Assembly (NCBI GenBank): GCA_025965735.1
Contig: JAOPWK010000069.1
Span: forward strand, 1-10,164
From: Frankiales bacterium
GTDB taxonomy: Bacteria > Actinomycetota > Actinomycetes > Mycobacteriales > SCTD01
Direction: 5' to 3'
DNA: 10,164 nt
The notes beneath the pieces are model-generated. The model was not told the DNA's origin, ran no database searches, and worked only from the letters and a program-made list of their open reading frames with translations. Of the stretch, positions 1 through 7,927 are shown piece after piece (positions within the stretch are counted from its first letter, which is position 1; each line of letters starts with the position of its first letter). The position numbers and the translations under genes were made by a program.

Positions 1-1090
1 AGATGTCCTGGTACTTCTTCGGCGGGTTCTCGGCGTAGGCGATCGTGCCGTCGACGCGGGTGGTGAACCACTCCGGGTTCGACGTGACCCACGGGTGGTC
101 CGGCGCGCACTGCAGCGCGAGGTCGAGCGCGACCTCCATGCCGAGCTCGTTCGTGCGGGCGACGAAGGCGTCGAAGTCCTCGATCGTGCCGAGCTCGGGG
201 TGCACCGCGTCGTGGCCGCCCTCGTCCGAGCCGATCGCCCAGGGCGATCCCGGGTCATTCGGGCCGATGTCGTGCGGCTTCCCGCCGGGGAACTCCGGGC
301 TGTTCGGGCCCTTGCGGTTGACCTTGCCGACCGGGTGGATCGGCGGCAGGTAGACGACGTCGAAGCCCATCTCCGCGACGGCGGGCAGCCGCTCCATCGC
401 CGTGCGGAAGGTGCCGCTGCGCAGCACGCCGTCCGCGTCGGGCGCGGCGCCCTCGGAACGCGGGAAGAACTCGTACCAGGCGCCGTAGAGCGCGCGCTTG
501 CGGTCGACCCAGATCCGGCGCAGGTCGGACTTGGTGACCAGCTCGCGGATCGGGTGCTGCGACAGCAGGGCGACCACCTCGTCGGCGGTGGCAGCGGCCA
601 TCCGCTCGAGCGGGTCGCGGTCACCGTCGCGCAGCACGGCGGCGAGGTCTGTCACCAGCGCCTTGTCCTGCCGGGTCATCGACTTGGGCAGCCCCTTGGC
701 GGCCCGCTCGTAGAGCCGGGCGCCCTCCTCGAGCATGACCTCGACGTCGACGTCGGCCTCCACCTTCAGCGGGGCGTCGTGCCACCAGGTGCCGAGCGGG
801 TCGCTCCAGCCCTCGACCGTGAAGGTCCAGAGGCCCTCGGACGACGGGTCGTCGGGGATCTCCAGCTCGGCCGACCAGCGGTCGGTGCCGGGCGTGCCGG
901 CCGCCATCCGCAGGAACGGGCGCCGCTTGCCGTCGGGTCCCTTCACGACGACGTCGGCCGCCACCGCGTCGTGCCCCTCCCGGAACACGGTGGCCCCGAT
1001 GACGACGGTCTCCCCCGTGACGGCGCGCGCGGGGTACTGACCGCACGACACCGACGGGCTGATCTTCGTGACTGCTATCCGTCCCACCAT
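1..1090 (-). CDS. glgE: Alpha-1,4-glucan:maltose-1-phosphate maltosyltransferase GlgE, N-terminal 363 residues (cut by left edge)
   Basis: GlgE transfers maltosyl units from alpha-maltose-1-phosphate to the non-reducing end of alpha-1,4-glucan in the cytoplasm; it is the polymerising step of the TreS-Pep2-GlgE-GlgB route. The frame is open from ATG at 1090 to the left edge. Residues 1 to about 200 match the N-terminal beta-sandwich and helical insert of the family (TFTVEGWSDPLGTWWHD; KSMTRQDKALVTDLA). The GH13 barrel then starts, with YLPPIHPVGKVNRKGPNSP and DLALQCAPDHPWVTSNPEWF. The last residues carry AENPPKKYQDI; its N355, K358 and Y360 correspond to residues that, as I recall, bind the maltosyl phosphate in Streptomyces coelicolor GlgE. 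The nucleophile and acid/base lie beyond the edge; full enzymes are about 660-700 residues. There is no Shine-Dalgarno sequence; the start lies 7 nt after a -10 element. Identification is firm. Confidence 0.95.
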   Translation of the reverse strand, partial: MVGRIAVTKISPSVSCGQYPARAVTGETVVIGATVFREGHDAVAADVVVKGPDGKRRPFLRMAAGTPGTDRWSAELEIPDDPSSEGLWTFTVEGWSDPLGTWWHDAPLKVEADVDVEVMLEEGARLYERAAKGLPKSMTRQDKALVTDLAAVLRDGDRDPLERMAAATADEVVALLSQHPIRELVTKSDLRRIWVDRKRALYGAWYEFFPRSEGAAPDADGVLRSGTFRTAMERLPAVAEMGFDVVYLPPIHPVGKVNRKGPNSPEFPGGKPHDIGPNDPGSPWAIGSDEGGHDAVHPELGTIEDFDAFVARTNELGMEVALDLALQCAPDHPWVTSNPEWFTTRVDGTIAYAENPPKKYQDI

Positions 1091-1097
1091 TGCGGCG

Positions 1098-1103
1098 ACC
1101 GTA
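1098..1103 (-). promoter_or_regulatory. -10 element (TACGGT) of a leaderless glgE promoter
   Basis: On the minus strand TACGGT fits the actinobacterial -10 consensus TANNNT and ends exactly 7 nt before the glgE ATG. Transcription would begin at or next to the A of ATG, giving a leaderless mRNA, which accounts for the missing ribosome binding site. No convincing -35 is seen at 16-18 bp (TGTTCC is a poor match). The assignment is inferred from position and consensus only. Confidence 0.55.
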
Positions 1104-1151
1104 CCCAGGCTCTCCGGGCCGGAACATCCCGGGCGCAGTGCCCGCTGCCAC

Positions 1152-1157
1152 TAGGGT
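1152..1157 (+). promoter_or_regulatory. -10 element (TAGGGT) of a leaderless glgP promoter
   Basis: TAGGGT matches TANNNT and ends 7 nt before the GTG at 1165, the same spacing as the opposing glgE promoter in this 74-bp divergent gap. No Shine-Dalgarno sequence lies between it and the GTG. The surrounding 10-mer CACTAGGGTC (1149-1158) recurs at the enoyl-CoA hydratase promoter (7871-7880). No recognisable -35 is seen. Confidence 0.55.
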
Positions 1158-1164
1158 CAGCGCG

Positions 1165-3723
1165 GTGAGAGCACTCCGCCGGTTCACCGTCCGCCTCGCC
1201 CTGCCGGAGCCCCTGGCCCCCCTCGCAGAGCTCGTCATGAACCTCCGCTGGTCGTGGCACCCGCAGTCGCTGGACCTGTTCCGGTCGGTCGACCCGGGGA
1301 CGTGGGACGCGGTCGGGCAGGACCCCGTGCGGCTGCTCGGAGAGGTCAGCCCGGAGCGGCTGGCGGCGCTCGCGAAGGACAAGGGCTTCCTCGGCGAGCT
1401 GGCCGCCGCGCACGACGACCTGCAGGCCTACCTGACGACGCCCCGCTGGTACCAGGGCCTGGAGGGCGCCCCCGCCTCCATCGCGTACTTCAGCCCCGAG
1501 TTCGGCATCACCGAGGTGCTGCCGCAGTACTCCGGCGGCCTCGGCATCCTGGCGGGCGACCACCTCAAGGCGGCCAGCGACCTTGGCGTGCCGATCCTCG
1601 GCGTCGGCCTGCTCTACCGGGCCGGCTACTTCAAGCAGTCGCTCAACGCCGAGGGCTGGCAGCAGGAGCGCTACCCCCCGCTGGACCCGCACGGCCTGCC
1701 CCTCACCCTGGTGACCGAGGCCGACGGCAGCCCGGTCCTCATCGGCGTCGGCATGCCGGAGGGCCGGACCCTGCATGCGCACGTCTGGCGGGCGCAGGTC
1801 GGCCGCGTGCCGCTGCTGCTGCTCGACTCCGACGTGGAGGAGAACGCCCCGGAGGAGCGCGAGGTGACCGACCGGCTGTACGGCGGCGGCACCGACCACC
1901 GGCTGCACCAGGAGATGCTGCTGGGCATCGGCGGCGTCCGCGCGATCCGCGCCTGGACCCGCCTCACTGGCGACCCGCAGCCCGAGGTGTTCCACACCAA
2001 CGAGGGCCACGCCGGCTTCCTCGGCCTCGAGCGGATCCGCGAGCTGGTCGGCAGCGGCCTGACCTACGACGAGGCCAAGGAGGCGGTGCGCGCCGGCACG
2101 GTGTTCACCACCCACACGCCCGTCCCGGCCGGCATCGACCGCTTCCCGCGCGAGCTGATCAAGACCTACTTCGGCGGCGACAACGCCGTCGAGGGGGTGC
2201 CGGTGGAGCGCATCCTCGAGCTCGGCGTGGAGGCCGACGAGAGCGTCTTCAACATGGCGCACATGGGCCTGCGCATGGCCCAGCGCCGCAACGGCGTCGC
2301 CAAGCTGCACGGCATCGTCAGTCGCGACATGTTCTCCGACCTCTGGCCGGGCTTCGACGCCAGCGAGGTCCCGATCAGCTCGGTCACCAACGGCGTGCAC
2401 GCGCCGACCTGGGTGTCTCGCGAGATCTTCGAGCTGGCCAACACGGTGAACCCCAAGCTCGGCAGCGAGGCCAAGGGCTGGGAGGACATCGCCAAGGTCG
2501 CGGACGCCGACATCTGGGCCACTCGCCGCGTGCTCCGCGAGCGGCTCGTCGAGGAGGTCCGCCGGCGGCTCAAGGCGTCGTGGCTGCAGCGCGGCGCGAC
2601 GGACGCCGAGCTGGGCTGGACGTCGTCGGTGTTCGACCCGGACGTGCTGACGATCGGCTTCGCGCGGCGCGTCCCGTCGTACAAGCGCCTGACGCTGATG
2701 ATGCGCGATCCGGAACGGCTGAAGTCGCTGCTGCTCGACCCGGAGCGGCCGATCCAGCTGGTCATCGCCGGCAAGGCCCACCCCGCCGACGACGGCGGCA
2801 AGGAGCTGGTACAGCACATCGTCCGCTTCGCCGACCAGCACGACGTCCGGCACCGCATCGTCTTCCTGCCGGACTACGACATCGGCATGGCGCGCTACCT
2901 CTACGGCGGCTGCGACGTCTGGCTGAACAACCCGCTGCGCCCGCTCGAGGCGTGCGGCACGTCCGGCATGAAGTCCGCGCTGAACGGCGGCCTCAACCTG
3001 TCGATCCTGGACGGCTGGTGGGACGAGATGTACGACGGCGAGAACGGCTGGGCGATCCCGACCGCCGACGGCGTCACCGACCCCGAGCGCCGCGACGACC
3101 TCGAGGCGCAGGCCTTCTACGAGCTGGTCGAGAAGCAGGTGCGCACGCGCTTCTACGACCGCGACGGCAGTGACGTCCACGGAGGCGTCCCGCAGCGCTG
3201 GATCGACATGGTCCGGCACACCCTGCAGACGACCGGCCCGAAGGTGCTGGCCAGCCGCATGGTGCGCGACTACGTGCACCAGCTCTACGCGCCGGCGGCC
3301 GTCTCCTCGCGGGCGCTGGCGGCGGACGGCTACGCGCCGGCGAAGGACCTGGCGCAGTGGCGGGCCGACGTCGTGCAGCGCTGGGCCCACGTGCGCGTCG
3401 TGCACGTGGAGGGCGCCGGCGTCGGTGACACTCCGGAGGTCGGCAACGTGCTCGAGCTGCGCGCGGTGGTCGACCTCGCCGGGCTGGACCCGTCGCACGT
3501 CACCGTGCAGGCGGCGTACGGCCGGGTGGACGAGGCCGACGAGATCAAGGCGCCGTCGTACGCCCCGCTGCAGGACGCCGGCGTCGGCGACGACGGGATG
3601 CGCCGCTTCGAGGGGACGGTGCCGCTCGAGCGGGCCGGGTCCTTCGGCTACAGCGTGCGCGTGCTGCCGCACTCGCCGGCGCTGCCGAGCGACGCCGACC
3701 TGGCCCTCGTCACCACGGCGTAG
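1165..3723 (+). CDS. glgP: Alpha-glucan (glycogen/maltodextrin) phosphorylase GlgP, GT35
   Basis: GlgP is a cytoplasmic PLP-dependent enzyme that cleaves terminal alpha-1,4 bonds of glucan with phosphate to give glucose-1-phosphate. The 852 residues begin with the DUF3417-type segment of the actinobacterial family (RRFTVRLALPEPLAPLAELV, then NLRWSWHP). The catalytic core follows: YFSPEFGI near residue 110, QYSGGLGILAGDHLKAASDLG, HTNEGHAGF near 277, and the PLP site CGTSGMKSALNGGLN with the Schiff-base lysine K603. About 100 beta-rich residues close the protein. GTG at 1165 was chosen because related proteins begin (M/V)RALRRFTV and because a -10 element sits 7 nt upstream. An in-frame TTG at 1090 would overlap the glgE start codon and add 25 residues unlike the family. 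It diverges from glgE and converges on glgX. Preference for glycogen or shorter maltodextrins cannot be told from sequence. Confidence 0.95.
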   Translation: MRALRRFTVRLALPEPLAPLAELVMNLRWSWHPQSLDLFRSVDPGTWDAVGQDPVRLLGEVSPERLAALAKDKGFLGELAAAHDDLQAYLTTPRWYQGLEGAPASIAYFSPEFGITEVLPQYSGGLGILAGDHLKAASDLGVPILGVGLLYRAGYFKQSLNAEGWQQERYPPLDPHGLPLTLVTEADGSPVLIGVGMPEGRTLHAHVWRAQVGRVPLLLLDSDVEENAPEEREVTDRLYGGGTDHRLHQEMLLGIGGVRAIRAWTRLTGDPQPEVFHTNEGHAGFLGLERIRELVGSGLTYDEAKEAVRAGTVFTTHTPVPAGIDRFPRELIKTYFGGDNAVEGVPVERILELGVEADESVFNMAHMGLRMAQRRNGVAKLHGIVSRDMFSDLWPGFDASEVPISSVTNGVHAPTWVSREIFELANTVNPKLGSEAKGWEDIAKVADADIWATRRVLRERLVEEVRRRLKASWLQRGATDAELGWTSSVFDPDVLTIGFARRVPSYKRLTLMMRDPERLKSLLLDPERPIQLVIAGKAHPADDGGKELVQHIVRFADQHDVRHRIVFLPDYDIGMARYLYGGCDVWLNNPLRPLEACGTSGMKSALNGGLNLSILDGWWDEMYDGENGWAIPTADGVTDPERRDDLEAQAFYELVEKQVRTRFYDRDGSDVHGGVPQRWIDMVRHTLQTTGPKVLASRMVRDYVHQLYAPAAVSSRALAADGYAPAKDLAQWRADVVQRWAHVRVVHVEGAGVGDTPEVGNVLELRAVVDLAGLDPSHVTVQAAYGRVDEADEIKAPSYAPLQDAGVGDDGMRRFEGTVPLERAGSFGYSVRVLPHSPALPSDADLALVTTA

Positions 3724-4001
3724 CAGGCCCGCCCCGTGCGCGGCCGTTGGATGTCGCGGACACGATCCACCGCCGCGATCAGCTGCCCGACCTGCCACGA
3801 CCCGGCCAGCTCCAACGCCAGCGTCCGCCGGACCTGCGGCCCGGCCTCATCCGCCCGTGCGGCCAAGGCGGCGAGTTCACCCAGCAGCACCGCCCACGAC
3901 CGCGCATCGGCGATGAGCGCGTCCCGCACCAGGTCCAGCGACGCGACCTGCGCCGCCTCCTCCGGCGACAGCACGTCGCCGTCGAGGAGGCCGCTGGACA
4001 T
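3648..4001 (-). pseudogene. Truncated DUF222/HNH endonuclease-type gene (13E12-repeat-like family), N-terminal remnant
   Basis: The frame encodes 117 residues from ATG 4001. The first 75 or so resemble the N-terminal helical part of actinobacterial DUF222-HNH proteins: SPEEAAQVASLDLVRDALIAD, then RRTLALELAGSWQVGQL. Such proteins are usually 400-550 residues with a C-terminal HNH nuclease domain; here similarity stops after QVGQL and the last 25 codons are antisense to the glgP 3' end. No HNH motif follows. I read this as a gene cut off by deletion or recombination near the glgP stop, so probably not functional. It is the only coding trace in the 362 bp between glgP and glgX, and a LexA-like box lies 6 nt upstream of its ATG. 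The family call comes from recalled sequence features, not a search. A small intact hypothetical gene is the alternative. Confidence 0.6.
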
Positions 4002-4007
4002 GCCTCA

Positions 4008-4023
4008 TCGCACACCTGTTCAA
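4008..4023 (-). promoter_or_regulatory. Degenerate LexA/SOS box in front of the DUF222 remnant
   Basis: On the minus strand the sequence is TTGAACAGGTGTGCGA. The mycobacterial SOS box is TCGAAC-N4-GTTCGA; this matches 10 of its 12 fixed bases, with one mismatch per arm. It ends 6 nt before the ATG at 4001. REP13E12/DUF222-HNH genes in M. tuberculosis are known LexA targets with such boxes, so the position fits the gene type. Two mismatches may mean the site is decaying along with the gene. Confidence 0.5.
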
Positions 4024-4032
4024 ACTGCAGAG

Positions 4033-4050
4033 CAAGACGAAGTCGCCTTG
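4033..4050 (-). terminator. Possible terminator hairpin after glgX
   Basis: On the minus strand, beginning 35 nt past the glgX stop, CAAGGCG-ACTT-CGTCTTG folds into a 7-bp stem with one G-U pair and a 4-nt loop. The wobble pair becomes A-C on the other strand, so the hairpin favours minus-strand RNA. No U-tract follows, which is common in actinobacterial terminators but leaves the call weak. Confidence 0.3.
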
Positions 4051-4085
4051 TGCACGGCACCTCTCGCCCTTCTCCTTGGTCAGGG

Positions 4086-6185
<2,100 letters not shown>

Positions 6186-6202
6186 CGGCGCATGATGCCG
6201 GG

Positions 6203-7129
6203 TCAGCTCCCGACCGCGACCCGGGGCGCGCTGCGCCGCTCGCGCGGGATGAGGTCGGCCAGGGACTGCCCCACCGGCAGCACGATCGCCTGGCCGCGCC
6301 GGCGCCGCTCGAGCATCGTGTGCACGACCAGCGCGTTGCGCAGCAGCGTCGCGAACTCCTCCGGCTCGGTCATCAGCCAGCCGTGCCGCCCGCGCACGAC
6401 CTCGGCCGGCAGCGCGCAGGCCACGCCGCCGAGCTCGCCCGGAGTGATGAGGCGGTCCGCGTCGCCCCACACGAACAGCACCGGCAGGCCGCGCGCGACC
6501 AGAGCCTGCGCCTGCTCGGCCAGCGAGGCGGACAGGGCGAGCCGCGCGGTCAGCGCCATCGTGATGGGCTTGCGCACGACGTTCGGCAGGAAGGCGCGCA
6601 GCATCGACGGGGCCGCCCGGGCGACGTGCCGCGGGCTCAGCTCGGTGGCCGCGCCGGCCGCCCAGCGCCACCAGGACGCGTCGACGATGCCGGTGCGACG
6701 GCTGGGGGCGCCGCCGACGGAGTTGAGGAGCGTCAGGGAGCGGACCCGCTCCGGTCGCTCGGTGGCCAGCTGCAGCGCGACGCCACCGCCGAACGAGTGC
6801 CCGGCGACGAACAGCGGGTGGTCCAGCCCGAGGACGTCCAGCAGTCCCGCGATGCGCTCGGCGTAGGCGTGCAGGTCGATGCCGTGTCCCCACCCGCCCG
6901 CCGCCCCGACCAACGGCGGCCCGTCGCTGCCGCCGAAGCCCGGCAGGCAGGGCGCCACGACGCGCACTCCCGCCCGCGTCAGCCGGCTCATGCCCTCGGC
7001 GTAGCAGCGCGGCGACAGGCCCCAGCCGTGCAGGAACAGCAGCGGGTCGGCGTCGGGGTCCCCGACCTCCATCACGCGCACGACGGCACCGTCCACGAGC
7101 ACGTCGCGCCAGCGCGGCGACGGATCCAT
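6203..7129 (-). CDS. Alpha/beta-fold hydrolase, substrate unknown
   Basis: A 308-residue protein with a typical alpha/beta-hydrolase layout. LLFLHGWG (residues 30-37) supplies the oxyanion-hole HGW. AGHSFGGG places the nucleophile at S112. WGDADRLITP gives the likely acid D225 (or D223), and GRHGWLMTEPEEF gives the catalytic histidine H249. There is no signal peptide or membrane segment, so it should be cytoplasmic. The cap region between about 140 and 205 shows nothing that I can tie to a substrate. The tail after about 275 is basic and proline-poor (ERRRRGQAIV, RERRSAPR). The ATG at 7129 has GGAG 5 nt upstream (7135-7138). The gene sits between the acidic gene (61-nt gap) and glgX (17-nt gap), which suggests cotranscription. 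Whether it acts in glucan metabolism is unknown; esterase, lipase or acyl-hydrolase activity are all possible. Confidence 0.88.
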   Translation of the reverse strand: MDPSPRWRDVLVDGAVVRVMEVGDPDADPLLFLHGWGLSPRCYAEGMSRLTRAGVRVVAPCLPGFGGSDGPPLVGAAGGWGHGIDLHAYAERIAGLLDVLGLDHPLFVAGHSFGGGVALQLATERPERVRSLTLLNSVGGAPSRRTGIVDASWWRWAAGAATELSPRHVARAAPSMLRAFLPNVVRKPITMALTARLALSASLAEQAQALVARGLPVLFVWGDADRLITPGELGGVACALPAEVVRGRHGWLMTEPEEFATLLRNALVVHTMLERRRRGQAIVLPVGQSLADLIPRERRSAPRVAVGS

Positions 7130-7190
7130 GACGGCTCCAACGAGTGAGGAAGGGACTACGCAGTGTTGCACCGGTGCTGCGACAACGGCG

Positions 7191-7862
7191 TCAGGACGCG
7201 GCGTGTCCCGGCCCGATCTCCTTGTGCAGCAGCGCGTGCCGGGACACCAGCGGCTCGTGGTCCACCTGCTCCTGAGGCTCGTCGTGCGCGAGCACCAGGT
7301 GGCCGAGCAGCTTCTCGTGGTCGGCCACCAGGGCAGCCCACTCGCCCACGAGGTCGGCGGCGGCGACCAGCGCCTCGAGCCGCACGCGCACCGGCAGGAG
7401 CAGCAGCTCGCGCTCCAGCACCGTGACGAGCTGCTCGGGCAGGACCCGCCGCGGGTCGTCCTCGTCCTCGTCGTCCAGCTCCGCCGGGTCCAGCATCGTG
7501 AGCGGGTCGAGCTCGGGGTCGTCTGCGGCGCCGAGCAGCCCCAGGTCGAGCTCGTCGTCGTCGTCGTCGTCCTCGTCCTCGTACTGCGCCTCGACCTCCG
7601 CCAGCGACAGCCCGGCCTCGGCGGCCCACCGGGCCTCCTCCTCCAGGTCCACGTCGTCGGGCAGCGCGGCGAAGAACGCGTCCTGCCAGCGCTCGACCAG
7701 CTCGCGCACCGCGTCGCACCGCTCGAGCACGCTGCCGATGTCAGTGCTGCCCTCCGGCGACAGCAGCGCCTCCTGCAGCGCCGTCGCCGCCCCCGGCGGC
7801 AGGTCGGCCAGCGGCTCGGCGGAGGAGACGGTGTGGACCACACCGTGGGAGTCGCGGAACAT
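7191..7862 (-). CDS. Acidic protein of unknown function
   Basis: I do not recognise this 223-residue protein. The N-terminal part (1-92) is mixed helical sequence (VLERCDAVRELVERWQDAFFAAL). A strongly acidic middle follows, with two Asp/Glu clusters at about 95-106 (six aspartates, D98-D103) and 128-136. The C-terminal half is likely helical (LVTVLERELLLLPVRVRLEALVAAADLVGEWAALVADHEKLL, seen in short stretches) and ends in a histidine-containing tail. No signal peptide, transmembrane segment, cysteine pair or catalytic motif is visible. It begins the minus-strand unit that continues into the hydrolase and glgX. ATG 7862 is preferred because a -10 element lies 7 nt before it; an in-frame GTG at 7871 would add three residues but lies inside that -10 element. 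Consistent codon use and a clean fit between neighbours support it as real. Confidence 0.75.
   Translation of the reverse strand: MFRDSHGVVHTVSSAEPLADLPPGAATALQEALLSPEGSTDIGSVLERCDAVRELVERWQDAFFAALPDDVDLEEEARWAAEAGLSLAEVEAQYEDEDDDDDDELDLGLLGAADDPELDPLTMLDPAELDDEDEDDPRRVLPEQLVTVLERELLLLPVRVRLEALVAAADLVGEWAALVADHEKLLGHLVLAHDEPQEQVDHEPLVSRHALLHKEIGPGHAAS
7554..7571 (-). repeat. (GTC)6 triplet run encoding the poly-aspartate of the acidic protein
   Basis: Six consecutive GTC triplets on the plus strand read GAC on the minus strand and encode D98-D103. Further GTC and CTC triplets flank the run. The run may vary in length between strains through slippage, and such changes would stay in frame. Confidence 0.8.
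7828..7846. promoter_or_regulatory. Perfect inverted repeat with 9-bp arms; possible operator
   Basis: ACGGTGTGGACCACACCGT has 9-bp arms around one central base. It lies inside the acidic gene (about codons 6-12), so it is +17 to +35 from that gene's inferred start point and about -40 to -58 from the inferred start point of the enoyl-CoA hydratase. Such a site could control both divergent promoters, as TetR- or GntR-type dimers often do. No regulator gene is present in the window. Chance cannot be excluded in DNA of this base composition. Confidence 0.4.
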
Positions 7863-7869
7863 GCTGCGC

Positions 7870-7875
7870 ACACTA
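7870..7875 (-). promoter_or_regulatory. -10 element (TAGTGT) of a leaderless promoter for the acidic gene
   Basis: On the minus strand TAGTGT matches TANNNT and ends 7 nt before ATG 7862, the spacing seen at glgE and glgP. No Shine-Dalgarno sequence is present. It shares two bases (7874-7875) with the opposing -10 of the enoyl-CoA hydratase gene. No -35 is evident. Confidence 0.5.
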
Positions 7876-7879
7876 GGGT
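7874..7879 (+). promoter_or_regulatory. -10 element (TAGGGT) of the enoyl-CoA hydratase promoter
   Basis: TAGGGT lies in the same 10-mer (CACTAGGGTC) as the glgP -10. Here no start codon follows at 7 nt; the ATG is at 7928, so the mRNA would have a leader of about 40 nt containing a strong Shine-Dalgarno sequence. It overlaps the opposing -10 of the acidic gene by two bases. Confidence 0.45.
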
Positions 7880-7916
7880 CTGCCGCTGCTGCCGCCGATC
7901 TGGTGGCCGGTCGACG

Positions 7917-7922
7917 AGGAGG
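7917..7922 (+). promoter_or_regulatory. Ribosome binding site AGGAGG of the enoyl-CoA hydratase gene
   Basis: A consensus AGGAGG lies 5 nt before ATG 7928. This spacing selects the ATG over the adjacent GTG at 7925, which would be only 2 nt away. It is the only consensus Shine-Dalgarno in the window. Confidence 0.8.
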
Positions 7923-7927
7923 ACGTG

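Noticed and set aside
1090..1164. Upstream TTG start for glgP adding 25 residues
   Set aside because: It would overlap the glgE start codon, has no ribosome binding site, and adds sequence absent from the family; the GTG at 1165 has a well-placed -10 element.
95..1168. Plus-strand open frame opposite glgE
   Set aside because: It is the mirror of a clear GlgE and shows biased composition without motifs.
3724..3765. GC-rich stretch after glgP as a rho-independent terminator
   Set aside because: Only a 4-bp GGCC stem can be formed and there is no U-tract.
1075..3798. Open frame of about 900 codons on the minus strand opposite glgP
   Set aside because: It is antisense to a clear GlgP. In high-GC DNA with G/C at third positions, opposite frames seldom contain stops. 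Its translation is Arg/Ala/His/Val-rich low-complexity sequence without family features.
6186..6893. N-terminal extension of the glgX frame across the hydrolase gene, which would look like a 935-residue fusion
   Set aside because: The extension is an out-of-frame reading of the hydrolase with Arg/Ala-rich composition. GlgX homology begins right after the GTG at 6185.
7168..7177. 10-bp palindrome GCACCGGTGC between the hydrolase and acidic genes
   Set aside because: It is short and GC-rich, expected often by chance in this DNA, and not placed next to a recognisable promoter.
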